From assembly GCA_003229935.1 (NCBI GenBank), contig QIGD01000209.1, positions 1-6,411 on the forward strand: a stretch of 6,411 nt of DNA, in the 5' to 3' direction. This DNA is from Methanobacteriota archaeon. Lineage in GTDB: Archaea; Hydrothermarchaeota; Hydrothermarchaeia; Hydrothermarchaeales; BMS3B. Each line of letters starts with the position of its first letter. The stretch's first letter is position 1. Positions 1-5,835 of this stretch are shown here, piece by piece. Made by a program: the position numbers and the translations under genes. The notes beneath the pieces were generated by a model. It was given only the letters and a program-made list of their open reading frames with translations. It did no database searches and was not told the DNA's origin.

Positions 1-1325
1 GAATATGTGGGGTTTGTCCCACCTCCCACAATGATGCCTCTGCAAGAGCTCTGGATAGTGCCTACAATGCTGAGGTACCTCCAAATGGCTATCTGGTGAG
101 GAGTATACTTTTAGCTACAGAGAACACAATGAGCCATGCTGCTCATACCTATGTACTCTTCTGTCCTGACCTTGCCAACATGAAATATTCCAAGCATGAA
201 GCATATTCCGAGTTTGTAAAACGCTTCTCTGTAATTACAGGCACATCCTACAAAGGTGCTGTCCTTACCAGAATAAAGCTTGATGAAATTTTTGCAATCT
301 TTGGAGGAAAACATCCCCATACTACCTTTGTACCTGGTGGTGTACCCTGCAGGGTTAAGACAAGTGATATTACAAAAGCAGTTGGTATTCTCATGGGTGT
401 CCAGGATTTTATTGAGAACACAACTCTCGGTTGCAGTGTTGAAAGGTGGTTGGAAAACAAGAGCCTCAAGGATGTTCAGGCATGGCTTGAAGAAGATGAA
501 AAGCATGCAAATAGTGACTTAGGGCTGATTATACGCTACGGACCTGACCTCGGGCTACACAAAATTGGCGTAGGTCCTGGTAAGTTCTTGGCCTATGGAG
601 TATATCATCAGAAGGATGGTAAACCCTGGCTGCCTGGTGGCTACTTCGACGGTGAGCTTCATGAACTTGACCAGAGCAGAATAACCGAACATATAAAACA
701 CTCATGGTATGAAGGCTACGAAGGAGGAAAACATCCTAGTGAAGGGATTACAAAACCTTACTATGACCCGGAGGGTGATGATAAGTACACATGGGCAAAG
801 TCTCCAAGATACAGTGATGCTCCTGCAGAAGTTGGCCCCCTTGCGAGGCAGATAGTTGCTCAGGATGCTCTTGTACTTGACTTGGCAGCGAACTTTGGGC
901 CATGTGTTTTCACAAGAGTGCTTGCAAGAGCTCATGAAGCTGTGAGAACTCTTGTGAAGATTAAGGAGATGCTTCTTGAGCTGGATGTGAATGAGCCATT
1001 CTATAAGAAGCCAGCAGCAAAACCACAGAATGCTGAAGGTATTGGCCTTACAGAGGCTGCAAGAGGCGCTCTGGGACACTGGATAAGTATAAAAGATGGT
1101 AAGATAGACAACTACCAAGTTATAACCCCAACTGCATGGAATGTCTCACCGAAGGATAGCTTTGGTCATAATGGACCAATAGAAAGTGCTGTGATTGGTA
1201 CTGAAATAAAAGATGAGGAGAATCCTGTGGAAGTCCAGCATATTATAAGGAGCTATGACCCATGTATTGCATGTACAGTGCATTATGTAACACCAGAGAA
1301 GAACTTCACACTTAAGGTAGTTTAA
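1..1325 (+). CDS. [NiFe]-hydrogenase large (catalytic) subunit, 5' partial
   Basis: This is the nickel-bearing subunit that splits or forms H2 together with an FeS small subunit, which should lie upstream. The frame is already open at the left edge: bases 1-2 finish a probable Arg codon, followed by ICGVC and then H, the N-terminal L1 nickel motif (Cys codons 6-8 and 15-17). The C-terminal L2 motif DPCIACTVH is at 1257-1283, so all four Cys ligands are present. Thirteen residues (YVTPEKNFTLKVV) follow the His, the usual tail removed by a maturation protease. GGKHPH near 310 and a SPRY..APAEVGPLAR stretch near 800-850 are also family features. The L1 position suggests that only some tens of N-terminal residues are missing. 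SHAAHTYVLFCPDLAN recalls the group 1 Vht/Vho enzymes of methanogens, so an uptake-type group 1 enzyme is my best guess. The subgroup is uncertain. The frame is intact to the TAA. Confidence 0.95.
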   Translation, partial: ICGVCPTSHNDASARALDSAYNAEVPPNGYLVRSILLATENTMSHAAHTYVLFCPDLANMKYSKHEAYSEFVKRFSVITGTSYKGAVLTRIKLDEIFAIFGGKHPHTTFVPGGVPCRVKTSDITKAVGILMGVQDFIENTTLGCSVERWLENKSLKDVQAWLEEDEKHANSDLGLIIRYGPDLGLHKIGVGPGKFLAYGVYHQKDGKPWLPGGYFDGELHELDQSRITEHIKHSWYEGYEGGKHPSEGITKPYYDPEGDDKYTWAKSPRYSDAPAEVGPLARQIVAQDALVLDLAANFGPCVFTRVLARAHEAVRTLVKIKEMLLELDVNEPFYKKPAAKPQNAEGIGLTEAARGALGHWISIKDGKIDNYQVITPTAWNVSPKDSFGHNGPIESAVIGTEIKDEENPVEVQHIIRSYDPCIACTVHYVTPEKNFTLKVV

Positions 1326-1353
1326 TCTACCTTTCCATTTTTGAGGCAGTTCC

Positions 1354-1783
1354 TTGTTAATCGTGGGAATAGGTAGTATATTGATGGGCGATGATGGTGC
1401 TGGCATAGAGGTAATAAACAGGCTGGGACAGATAAAACTTCCAGAGAATGTAGAGCTTTTAAATGCTGGGCTGGATAGTTTTGGTCTTCTGGGTAAGCTT
1501 GAAGGTAGAAAGAAAGTTATTATCGTGGATGCACTTAGAGGAGGAGAGACTGGTAAGGTTTACACACTCAGTTTTGAAGAGATTGAAAAATTTGAATTTA
1601 TGTACTCTCTCCATGATTTTACAAACAGGACAGGAAATATACAGTGAATTTCCTGAGGATATTCAGATTGTAGGAATTGGAATATCGGATATAGAGGGGG
1701 GTATAGGGCTGAGCAGAGAGGTTGAGAAGGGTGTTGATATAGCTGTTGATGTGGTCTTAAAGGAGGTAAGAGAATGTGTATAG
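1354..1783 (+). pseudogene. Hydrogenase maturation protease (HyaD/HybD/HycI family), frameshifted
   Basis: The product would be the nickel-dependent endopeptidase that trims the large-subunit tail once the NiFe centre is in place. Translation probably starts at TTG 1354, seven bases after GAGG (1343-1346), and gives LIVGIGSILMGDDGAG at the N-terminus. D14, D59 (in VIIVDAL) and H87 (in SLHDF) match the three metal ligands known in HybD (E16, D62, H93). The first frame then runs to a TGA near 1647 with unrelated residues. The family-like C-terminal part (ILQTGQEIYSEFPED, then IVGIGISDIEGGIGLS) lies one frame over and ends at TAG 1783. The two halves meet in ATGATTTT (1613-1620), which encodes HDF in one frame and MIL in the other. 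The second half overlaps the hypC start by 10 bases, so the operon layout is preserved. It could be a true pseudogene or an assembly error. Confidence 0.85.
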
Positions 1784-2031
1784 CTGTACCAGGAATGATA
1801 AAAGAGATAAAAGGCAGCTTTGCCCTTGTTGATTATGGTGGGATTGCAAAGGAGGCAAATATTGACTTTATTGAAGATGCCTCTGTTGGAGACTATGTTA
1901 TAGTGCATGTTGGATATGCCATATCAAAACTATCAAAAGATGAGGCTGAAAAGACTCTCGGAGTGTGGGATGAGCTTCTTGAGAAGCTGAATAGGTCAAT
2001 TACCCCCGTTAAAAGGGGGGTTGTTCCGTGA
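1774..2031 (+). CDS. hypC: Hydrogenase maturation chaperone HypC
   Basis: HypC is a small cytoplasmic chaperone that works with HypD to carry and build the Fe(CN)2CO group and hand it to the large-subunit precursor. The protein begins MCIAVPG, where Cys2 is the essential iron-binding residue. ALVDYGGIAKEA and then VGDYVIVHVGYAISKL follow, as is standard for the family. It is 85 residues long, a little longer than many homologues. The tail after WDELLEKL is encoded by a C5/G6 inverted repeat (2002-2021) and may be an altered end next to the IscB insertion. The ribosome-binding site is strong (AAAGGAGGT, 1759-1767), seven bases from ATG. The gene overlaps the preceding protease gene by 10 bases, suggesting translational coupling. 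Its usual partner hypD is displaced about 1.3 kb downstream. Confidence 0.96.
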   Translation: MCIAVPGMIKEIKGSFALVDYGGIAKEANIDFIEDASVGDYVIVHVGYAISKLSKDEAEKTLGVWDELLEKLNRSITPVKRGVVP

Positions 2032-2099
2032 GGGATAAGAGCAATTTGTTGATTAGGAGATATTAAAAAATATGTGGAAGTTATTGGTAGAGTTAAAGA

Positions 2100-2213
2100 A
2101 CACATCAAGGGCTCCTCCTCAAGTCTCCTGCTCTATAATATCTCTCGTACAGTACTGGCCAATAATAACTCTGCTCAAGACATACCTTCTGGCAGGAGTG
2201 GAAAGAACTTGAG
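2100..2213 (+). ncRNA. Candidate IscB omega RNA (HEARO-like), 5' end undefined
   Basis: IscB nucleases use an RNA encoded directly upstream, with the guide at its 5' side. Here a nested stem is visible. CTCAAGT (2118-2124) pairs with ACTTGAG (2207-2213), and the adjoining CTCCTGC (2125-2131) pairs with GCAGGAG (2192-2198). That makes 14 Watson-Crick pairs with a single 8-base bulge on the 3' side. The enclosed 60 bases contain further small palindromes (CAGTACTG) and a second, competing 5' strand, ACTCTGCTCAAG (2168-2179). An open frame runs through this stretch from GTG 2074, but its translation is Ser/Asn-rich and does not resemble the IscB N-terminus, which fits non-coding RNA. The scaffold may extend upstream to about 2040. 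Confidence 0.65.
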
Positions 2214-3139
2214 AGTCCCTGTGTTAAATATGAGTGGAAAGCCTCTGATGCCTACAAGTCCGAGAAAGGCAAGAATACTTTTGAAGCAAGGAAAGGCAAC
2301 AGTAGTTCAGAGAATGCCCTTTACCATACAGTTAAAATACCCATCAGGCGAAACAAAGCAAGATATTACATTGGACATAAATAATAGATATTCAACAATT
2401 GGCTTCAGTGCAGTAACAGAAAAAAGCGAATTAATTTCAGGTGAGTTAACCCTGAGAAAAGGCATCTCAAAACCCTTGGAGCAGAAAAGAAATTACAGAC
2501 GAGTTCGAAGGAATAAATTATTGCATAGAAAGCCAAGACTCAATAATCGTAGCAAACCCAAAAGCTGGCTTGCGTCAGGTATTCACCATAAACTCAATAC
2601 ACATCTGAGATTGATTGAAAAATTGAAAGAAGTACTACCCATAACGAAAGTGATAGTAGAAGTATCAGCATTTGATACTCAAAAGCTACAGAATCCAGAG
2701 ATTAAAGATGTAGAATACCAGCAGGAAGAGTTGCAGGGACATGAAGTAATAGAATACCTGCTGGAGAAGTGGAAGCATAAGTGTGCTTACTGTGGAAAGG
2801 ATAATCTTCCTCTGGAGATTGAACACATCATACCAAAATCACGAGGAGGTTCTGATAGAGTTTCTAATCTGACTTTAGCGTGTCATAAATGTAATCAGAA
2901 TAAAGGAGATAAGACGGCAGCAGAGTTTGGACATCCAGAAATACAGAAGGTGGGACCATACAGAAAAAAAACAGGAGTTATCTTGTAATAAAACAAGAAG
3001 GAATAACAGGAGTTTGCAAACCAATAGAAAAAGGTTCAAACCTTCTATAAAAAGACAGAGGTATAGGTTACAACCAAACGATTTGGTGGAGCATAAAGGA
3101 TTATTCTGTAAACTAAAAGGTGTCCATAATTATGGGTAA
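2209..3139 (+). pseudogene. iscB: IscB-like RNA-guided nuclease (RRXRR/PLMP, RuvC, HNH), degenerate
   Basis: The family comprises omega-RNA-guided DNA nucleases ancestral to Cas9. The likely start is TTG 2209, ten bases after GGAG (2195-2198), giving MRVPVLNMSGKPLMPTSPRK, a typical PLMP-type N-terminus. In order there follow the RuvC-I position (residues 53-65), an Arg-rich bridge-like segment, RuvC-II (VIVEVSAFDTQK, E151) and a CxxC/CxxC HNH domain (C192-C195, EIEHIIPKSRGG with H206, CHKC). Three lesions are apparent. The RuvC-I GID is read as DIN, so the catalytic Asp is Asn58 (2380-2382). The reading frame stops at 2988 before any RuvC-III motif. A C-terminal piece (TRRNNRSLQ ... QPNDLVEHKG ... 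KGVHNYG) continues one frame over to 3139. Intact relatives are about 400 residues or longer, while the main frame here has 259. Probably dead, although the HNH site looks sound. Confidence 0.85.
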
Positions 3140-3151
3140 TAGGTAATTTCT

Positions 3152-3190
3152 GACATACTCCCACGACTAAAGTTCGTGGGCTTTCCCGTT
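3152..3190 (+). repeat. IS200/IS605-style right-end hairpin, copy A
   Basis: CCCACGA (3160-3166) and TCGTGGG (3174-3180) form a 7-bp stem with loop CTAAAGT. It is preceded by TGACATACT and followed by CTTTCCC, the usual context of the right-end hairpin behind tnpB/iscB genes. It lies 20 bases after the last iscB-like codon and marks the right end of the insertion. A near match in opposite orientation is at 6294-6325. Confidence 0.75.
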
Positions 3191-3274
3191 CACAATATCG
3201 TAATATTGGCAGATAGGCAGATAAAACATGTAAAATCTTTGATATTAATGTTAAGAAAGTGGAGTTGGTAAAAT

Positions 3275-3364
3275 ATGAAAAAGGAATACAATTTTAAAAG
3301 AGGTGGAAAAGGGCAATCCCTCTCTTCTCTTAAGAAAGAGGGTTTTATTCCCTTAATATTATGA
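3275..3364 (+). CDS. Possible 29-codon leader ORF coupled to hypD
   Basis: An ATG at 3275, ten bases after GGAG (3261-3264), opens a 29-residue frame that begins MKKEYNFKRGGKG. It ends in TGA 3362-3364, sharing ATGA with the hypD start. hypD has no convincing ribosome-binding site of its own, so coupling from this frame could supply ribosomes. Against it: the second half simply translates the hairpin at 3318-3342, and I recognise no family. Real as a feature of the sequence, doubtful as a gene. Confidence 0.3.
   Translation: MKKEYNFKRGGKGQSLSSLKKEGFIPLIL
3318..3349 (+). terminator. Terminator-like hairpin just upstream of hypD
   Basis: CCCTCT (3318-3323) pairs with AGAGGG (3337-3342). An inner TTC/GAA extension sits after one bulged C, around loop TCTTAA, and TTTTATT follows directly. 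A weaker outer pair, AAGGG (3309-3313) with CCCTT (3350-3354), flanks it. The stem and T-run resemble an intrinsic terminator or attenuator, placed 12 bases before the hypD ATG. It could limit readthrough from the insertion into hypD-hypA-hypB. Confidence 0.45.
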
Positions 3365-4417
3365 ATCTTAGCTTCAGGGACTCAAAGCTGGCATTGAAAG
3401 CTGTTGATACGATAAAAAAGCTATCAAAGGGGGAGAGCTACAGCTTTATGCATGTGTGCGGAACTCATGAGCAGACTATAACAAAACATGGTTTGAGAAG
3501 CCTGCTTCCTGAGAATATCAAGCTCATCTCAGGCCCAGGCTGCCCTGTATGTATCACACCTGCCGAAGAAATAGATGCAGCGATAGCAATGGCTGAAGAT
3601 GGATTAACTATTCTTACCTATGGAGATATGTTCAGAGTACCTGGTACTGAGAAAAGCCTTGCCCAGATGAGAGCTTCGGGTAGTGATATAAAAATTGTTC
3701 TGAGCATAGGAGAAGCTGTAAAACTTGCGAGAGCTGAAGACAAAAAGAAGTTTGTATTTTTCTCTCCAGGTCTGGATACAACGGCACCCACTATTGCTGC
3801 AGAGGTTCTCAGGGGTTTGCCGGAAAATATTAGCATATTGAATTCTCTAAGGTTGACATTACCTGTGATGCAGCTACTTATGGGTATGGGAGACCTTCAT
3901 TTTCAGGGATTTATAGCACCGGGGCATGTATCTGCAATTATAGGTACAGATGTTTATAATTTAATTGCAGAGACTCATTCAATGCCTGTTGTTTGATGTT
4001 CTCATTACCATAGCTTTACTTATCAGGCAGGTCAATGAGGGCAAACCAAAAGTTGAGAATGAATACTCTAGGGTTGTTAATAGCAAAGGAAATATTAAGG
4101 CAATGGAGGCACTGGAAAGGGTTTTTAAGGTGAGAAGTGGCAGGTGGAGAGGTATAGGCAGGGTTCCTTTTTCAAAGCTTGAATTCAGAGATGAGTATTT
4201 CAATGTAGATGCTATGAAAAGGTACAGTGTAAAACTGAAGAAGTCTGTGGATATACCTCCTGGCTGCAGCTGTCATCTGGTGATTATAGGCAAAATAGAG
4301 CCTGAAAAGTGTATAATGTTCGGTAACCAGTGCACTCCAGAAAAACCATTTGGGCCATGCATGGTGAGCAGCGAAGGTACATGTAATATCTACTACAGAT
4401 ATGGTAGCCATGCATGA
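3361..4417 (+). pseudogene. hypD: Hydrogenase maturation factor HypD, frameshifted by a short internal deletion
   Basis: HypD is the 4Fe-4S scaffold that, with HypC, binds the iron being fitted with CN and CO. The first part (3361-3993) contains CGTHEQ (C33) and GPGCPVC (C61, C64), the conserved catalytic motifs. It also has SPGLDTTAP where most homologues read GFETT, and APGHVSAIIG. After SMPVV it hits TGA 3994. The family sequence resumes one frame over at DVLITIALLIRQVNEG and continues through VENEYSRVV and the C-terminal cluster region (GCSC, C314-equivalent FGNQCTPEKPFGPC, SSEGTC) to TGA 4417. Homologues read PVV, seven residues including GFEP, then D-L/V-L, so about 20 bases are missing at 3991-3995. 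The 3' end overlaps hypA by 8 bases. Both halves are otherwise well preserved, so the lesion is recent or an assembly artefact. Confidence 0.88.
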
Positions 4418-4760
4418 GATGAGTCTGGCTTTGAGCCTTCTTGATACTATAGAAAAGAGTCTTGAGGGAAAGAATGTTAAGAAACTTAGGGAGATCACAA
4501 TTGAGGTGGGCTCACTTGCCATGGTAAATACTGAGCAGTTGAGCTTCTGCTTTTCTATTATTGCAAAGGGTGAGATTTTCAGTGATATGAAGCTTAACAT
4601 TCAGAAAAAAAAGGCTGTCTTCAGGTGTATTTCCTGCCAGAAAGAAGTTTCTTCGGAAGAGCTTTTGAGCAACTGCAGTTTCTGTGGCAGTAGCATGGAG
4701 TTTATGTCTGGAGATGAGCTTATTCTTAAAAGGATAAAAGCGGAGGTAGAAGATGCATAG
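4410..4760 (+). CDS. hypA: Hydrogenase nickel incorporation protein HypA
   Basis: HypA is a nickel metallochaperone that, with the GTPase HypB, loads nickel into the large-subunit precursor. I place the start at ATG 4410, not at the in-frame ATG 4401. This gives the conserved MHEMSLA N-terminus, in which His2 and the free amine bind nickel and which cannot carry extra residues. The protein has 116 residues, normal for the family. The zinc site is formed by C73/C76 and C89/C92 (CISC and CSFC). It overlaps the hypD end by 8 bases (ATGCATGA) and the hypB start by 8 bases (ATGCATAG), so translation is probably coupled along hypD-hypA-hypB. No lesion is seen. Confidence 0.96.
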   Translation: MHEMSLALSLLDTIEKSLEGKNVKKLREITIEVGSLAMVNTEQLSFCFSIIAKGEIFSDMKLNIQKKKAVFRCISCQKEVSSEELLSNCSFCGSSMEFMSGDELILKRIKAEVEDA

Positions 4761-5409
4761 AGTTAGTGATATTTCTGTTGAGGCAGATATAATTCAGGCT
4801 AATAAAGCCATAGCTGAGAGAAACAGGAAGATTCTTGAGGATAACAATGTTGTGGGGTTTGATATTTCAGGGGCTATAGGTTCTGGAAAGAGCTCTCTGA
4901 TTGAGGAGGCAGTTAAAGCTCTTGATTTGCGAACTGGTGTTGTTGCCGGTGACGTTCTTGCAAAATTTGATGCTGAGCGCTTTAAGAAACTAGGAGTTCC
5001 CACTGTGCCTCTGAACACAGGGAAGGAGTGTCATCTTGATGCTCATATTGTGAGTCATGCTCTGGAGGAGCTTCCTCTTGAGAGTCTTGATGTGGTCTTC
5101 TTTGAAAATGTTGGCAATCTTATCTGCCCAACTGACTTTGACATTGGAGCGCACAGAAGAATAATTGTTGTGAGTGTCACCGAGGGCGATGATATTGTTG
5201 AGAAGCATCCCATGATATTTCTCAAGTCCCAATTTGCTGTTATCAACAAGATAGATATAGCAGAGTTTGTTGAAGCATCGGCAGAGAAGATGGCAGAGGA
5301 TGCCAAGAGAATAAATCCACATATTGACGTACTTCTAACATCTGTAAGAAAAAAAGTTAATATTGATGCATGGGTTGAATATCTGATTAGAACTGTAAAA
5401 GAGATTTAA
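4753..5409 (+). CDS. hypB: Hydrogenase nickel incorporation GTPase HypB
   Basis: HypB is a GTP-dependent nickel insertase that partners HypA. The 218-residue protein has the P-loop GAIGSGKSS (40-48), AGDVLAKFDAER, the metal-site motif GKECHLDAH (C93, H94, H98), ENVGNLICP with C125, SVTEGDD and the guanine-specificity motif NKID (165-168). There is no N-terminal Cys cluster like that of E. coli HypB and no His-rich nickel store, which gives the short form common in archaea and some bacteria. GGAGGT (4742-4747), five bases from ATG, lies within the hypA end. It is the last intact maturation gene here. hypE and hypF are absent from the window. Confidence 0.97.
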   Translation: MHRVSDISVEADIIQANKAIAERNRKILEDNNVVGFDISGAIGSGKSSLIEEAVKALDLRTGVVAGDVLAKFDAERFKKLGVPTVPLNTGKECHLDAHIVSHALEELPLESLDVVFFENVGNLICPTDFDIGAHRRIIVVSVTEGDDIVEKHPMIFLKSQFAVINKIDIAEFVEASAEKMAEDAKRINPHIDVLLTSVRKKVNIDAWVEYLIRTVKEI

Positions 5410-5562
5410 ATTTCTAAGAAAAGTTGACGCAGATGTTCTGAATAGGTTCATGGAGGGGATGAGATGATAACTGCGGTATTATGCGAGATATAATTCTCTT
5501 ATTTTATAATAAAAAAGAGAAAAAGCTTATAAGGAAAATGTCTAATTGGATGGTCTTGTATT
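5410..5562. other. Spacer after hypB with an AT-rich inverted repeat (5494-5521)
   Basis: TTCTCTT (5494-5500) pairs with AAGAGAA (5515-5521). After a bulged A5501, TTTTA (5502-5506) pairs with TAAAA (5510-5514) around loop TAA, making a 12-bp stem. It could terminate the hyp operon or be an end of the lost transposon that follows. There is no G+C core and no clear T-run beyond it, so terminator function is uncertain. A short open stretch (5405-5467, ending ...NRFMEGMR) is not recognisable. Confidence 0.4.
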
Positions 5563-5631
5563 GATAGAAAACAGGCGGTGTTGTTTCCAGAAAGGATAGA
5601 TGAGTATATTGAGGATGATAATCCTGTCTAG
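5563..5631 (+). pseudogene. IS1182-like transposase, N-terminal remnant
   Basis: The frame reads DRKQAVLFPERIDEYIEDDN followed by PV, then TAG 5629. This resembles the N-terminus of IS1182-type DDE transposases, in which a LxP..hDDYh..D.PV.. stretch is followed by RVIDAFVDSL. No start codon precedes it: ATT stands where ATG is expected, and the frame is open back to 5533. Skipping one base at the TAG gives RVAKV, a possible decayed continuation, before another stop near 5652. Only about 25-30 residues survive of a protein that is normally several hundred long. Confidence 0.6.
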
Positions 5632-5675
5632 GGTAGCGAAGGTGTGTGGTATTTAAATGGATTAAGGAAATCTAG

Positions 5676-5821
5676 GAGACCGGGGAATATCTGCGCGCTC
5701 TAATAGACGGCATTGACGACTACATCCTGATGGTAGGAAGAGACTACTGTATTGTTGATGTCAACAATACCTTATATTTTACCGTAAAGACGAGGTCGCT
5801 TACAAAGTAGAAAGAATCTGA
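5676..5821 (+). pseudogene. PAS-domain (sensor kinase type) fragment
   Basis: The frame from 5676 reads ETGEYLRALIDGIDDYILMV and continues GRDYCIVDVNNTL, strongly like the first strands of a PAS sensory domain as found in archaeal and bacterial sensor kinases. After NNTL the frame diverges to a TAG at 5808. A plausible continuation, YRKDEVAYKVERI, lies in another frame from 5780 to TGA 5821, so one or more indels are likely. No start codon, second half of the domain or kinase module is present. It appears to be a relic left after recombination. Arg and Leu codons such as CGC and CTG are commoner than in the hyp genes. Confidence 0.6.
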
Positions 5822-5835
5822 AGGAGATAAAAAGG

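Larger units (their letters stand above)
2040..3195 (+). mobile_element. Degenerate IscB-type (IS200/IS605-associated) insertion between hypC and hypD
   Basis: The unit comprises a structured leader (candidate omega RNA), an iscB relic and a terminal hairpin with the arrangement usual for the right end of IS200/IS605 elements (TGACATACT, then CCCACGA...TCGTGGG, then CTTTCCC). No TnpA transposase is present, so it would have depended on one in trans. It separates hypC from hypD, which normally adjoin. The right boundary lies near 3190-3195, just past the hairpin. The left boundary is inferred only from the hypC stop and the start of RNA-like sequence, and could lie anywhere from about 2032 to 2110. 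No target-site duplication is expected for this family and none was seen. Confidence 0.7.

Noticed and set aside
1612..1630. Programmed frameshift in the protease gene
   Set aside because: No typical slippery site and stimulator are seen, and bases appear to be missing, which recoding cannot restore.
2002..2021. ACCCCC/GGGGGT hairpin at the hypC end as a terminator
   Set aside because: It lies inside the coding frame and is followed by TTGTTCC with no sustained T-run. It might still be an IS-related repeat, but nothing supports that.
2074..2208. N-terminal extension of the IscB frame from GTG 2074
   Set aside because: The translated 45 residues do not look like the family. The stretch forms strong RNA pairing, and the PLMP-type N-terminus fits a start at TTG 2209 with GGAG.
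3208..3223. Tandem GGCAGATA duplication as a CRISPR or att repeat
   Set aside because: Only two adjacent 8-base copies without spacers or further units.
3206..3236. Bacterial-type promoter TTGGCA ... TAAAAT before hypD
   Set aside because: The spacing is 19 bases, the boxes are weak, and the organism may be archaeal, so no promoter is claimed.
3994..3996. TGA in hypD read as selenocysteine
   Set aside because: The residues after it in that frame are not HypD-like. The conserved sequence resumes in another frame with about seven residues missing.
4401..4409. Upstream ATG 4401 as the hypA start
   Set aside because: It would add MVA before the nickel-binding Met-His-Glu N-terminus.
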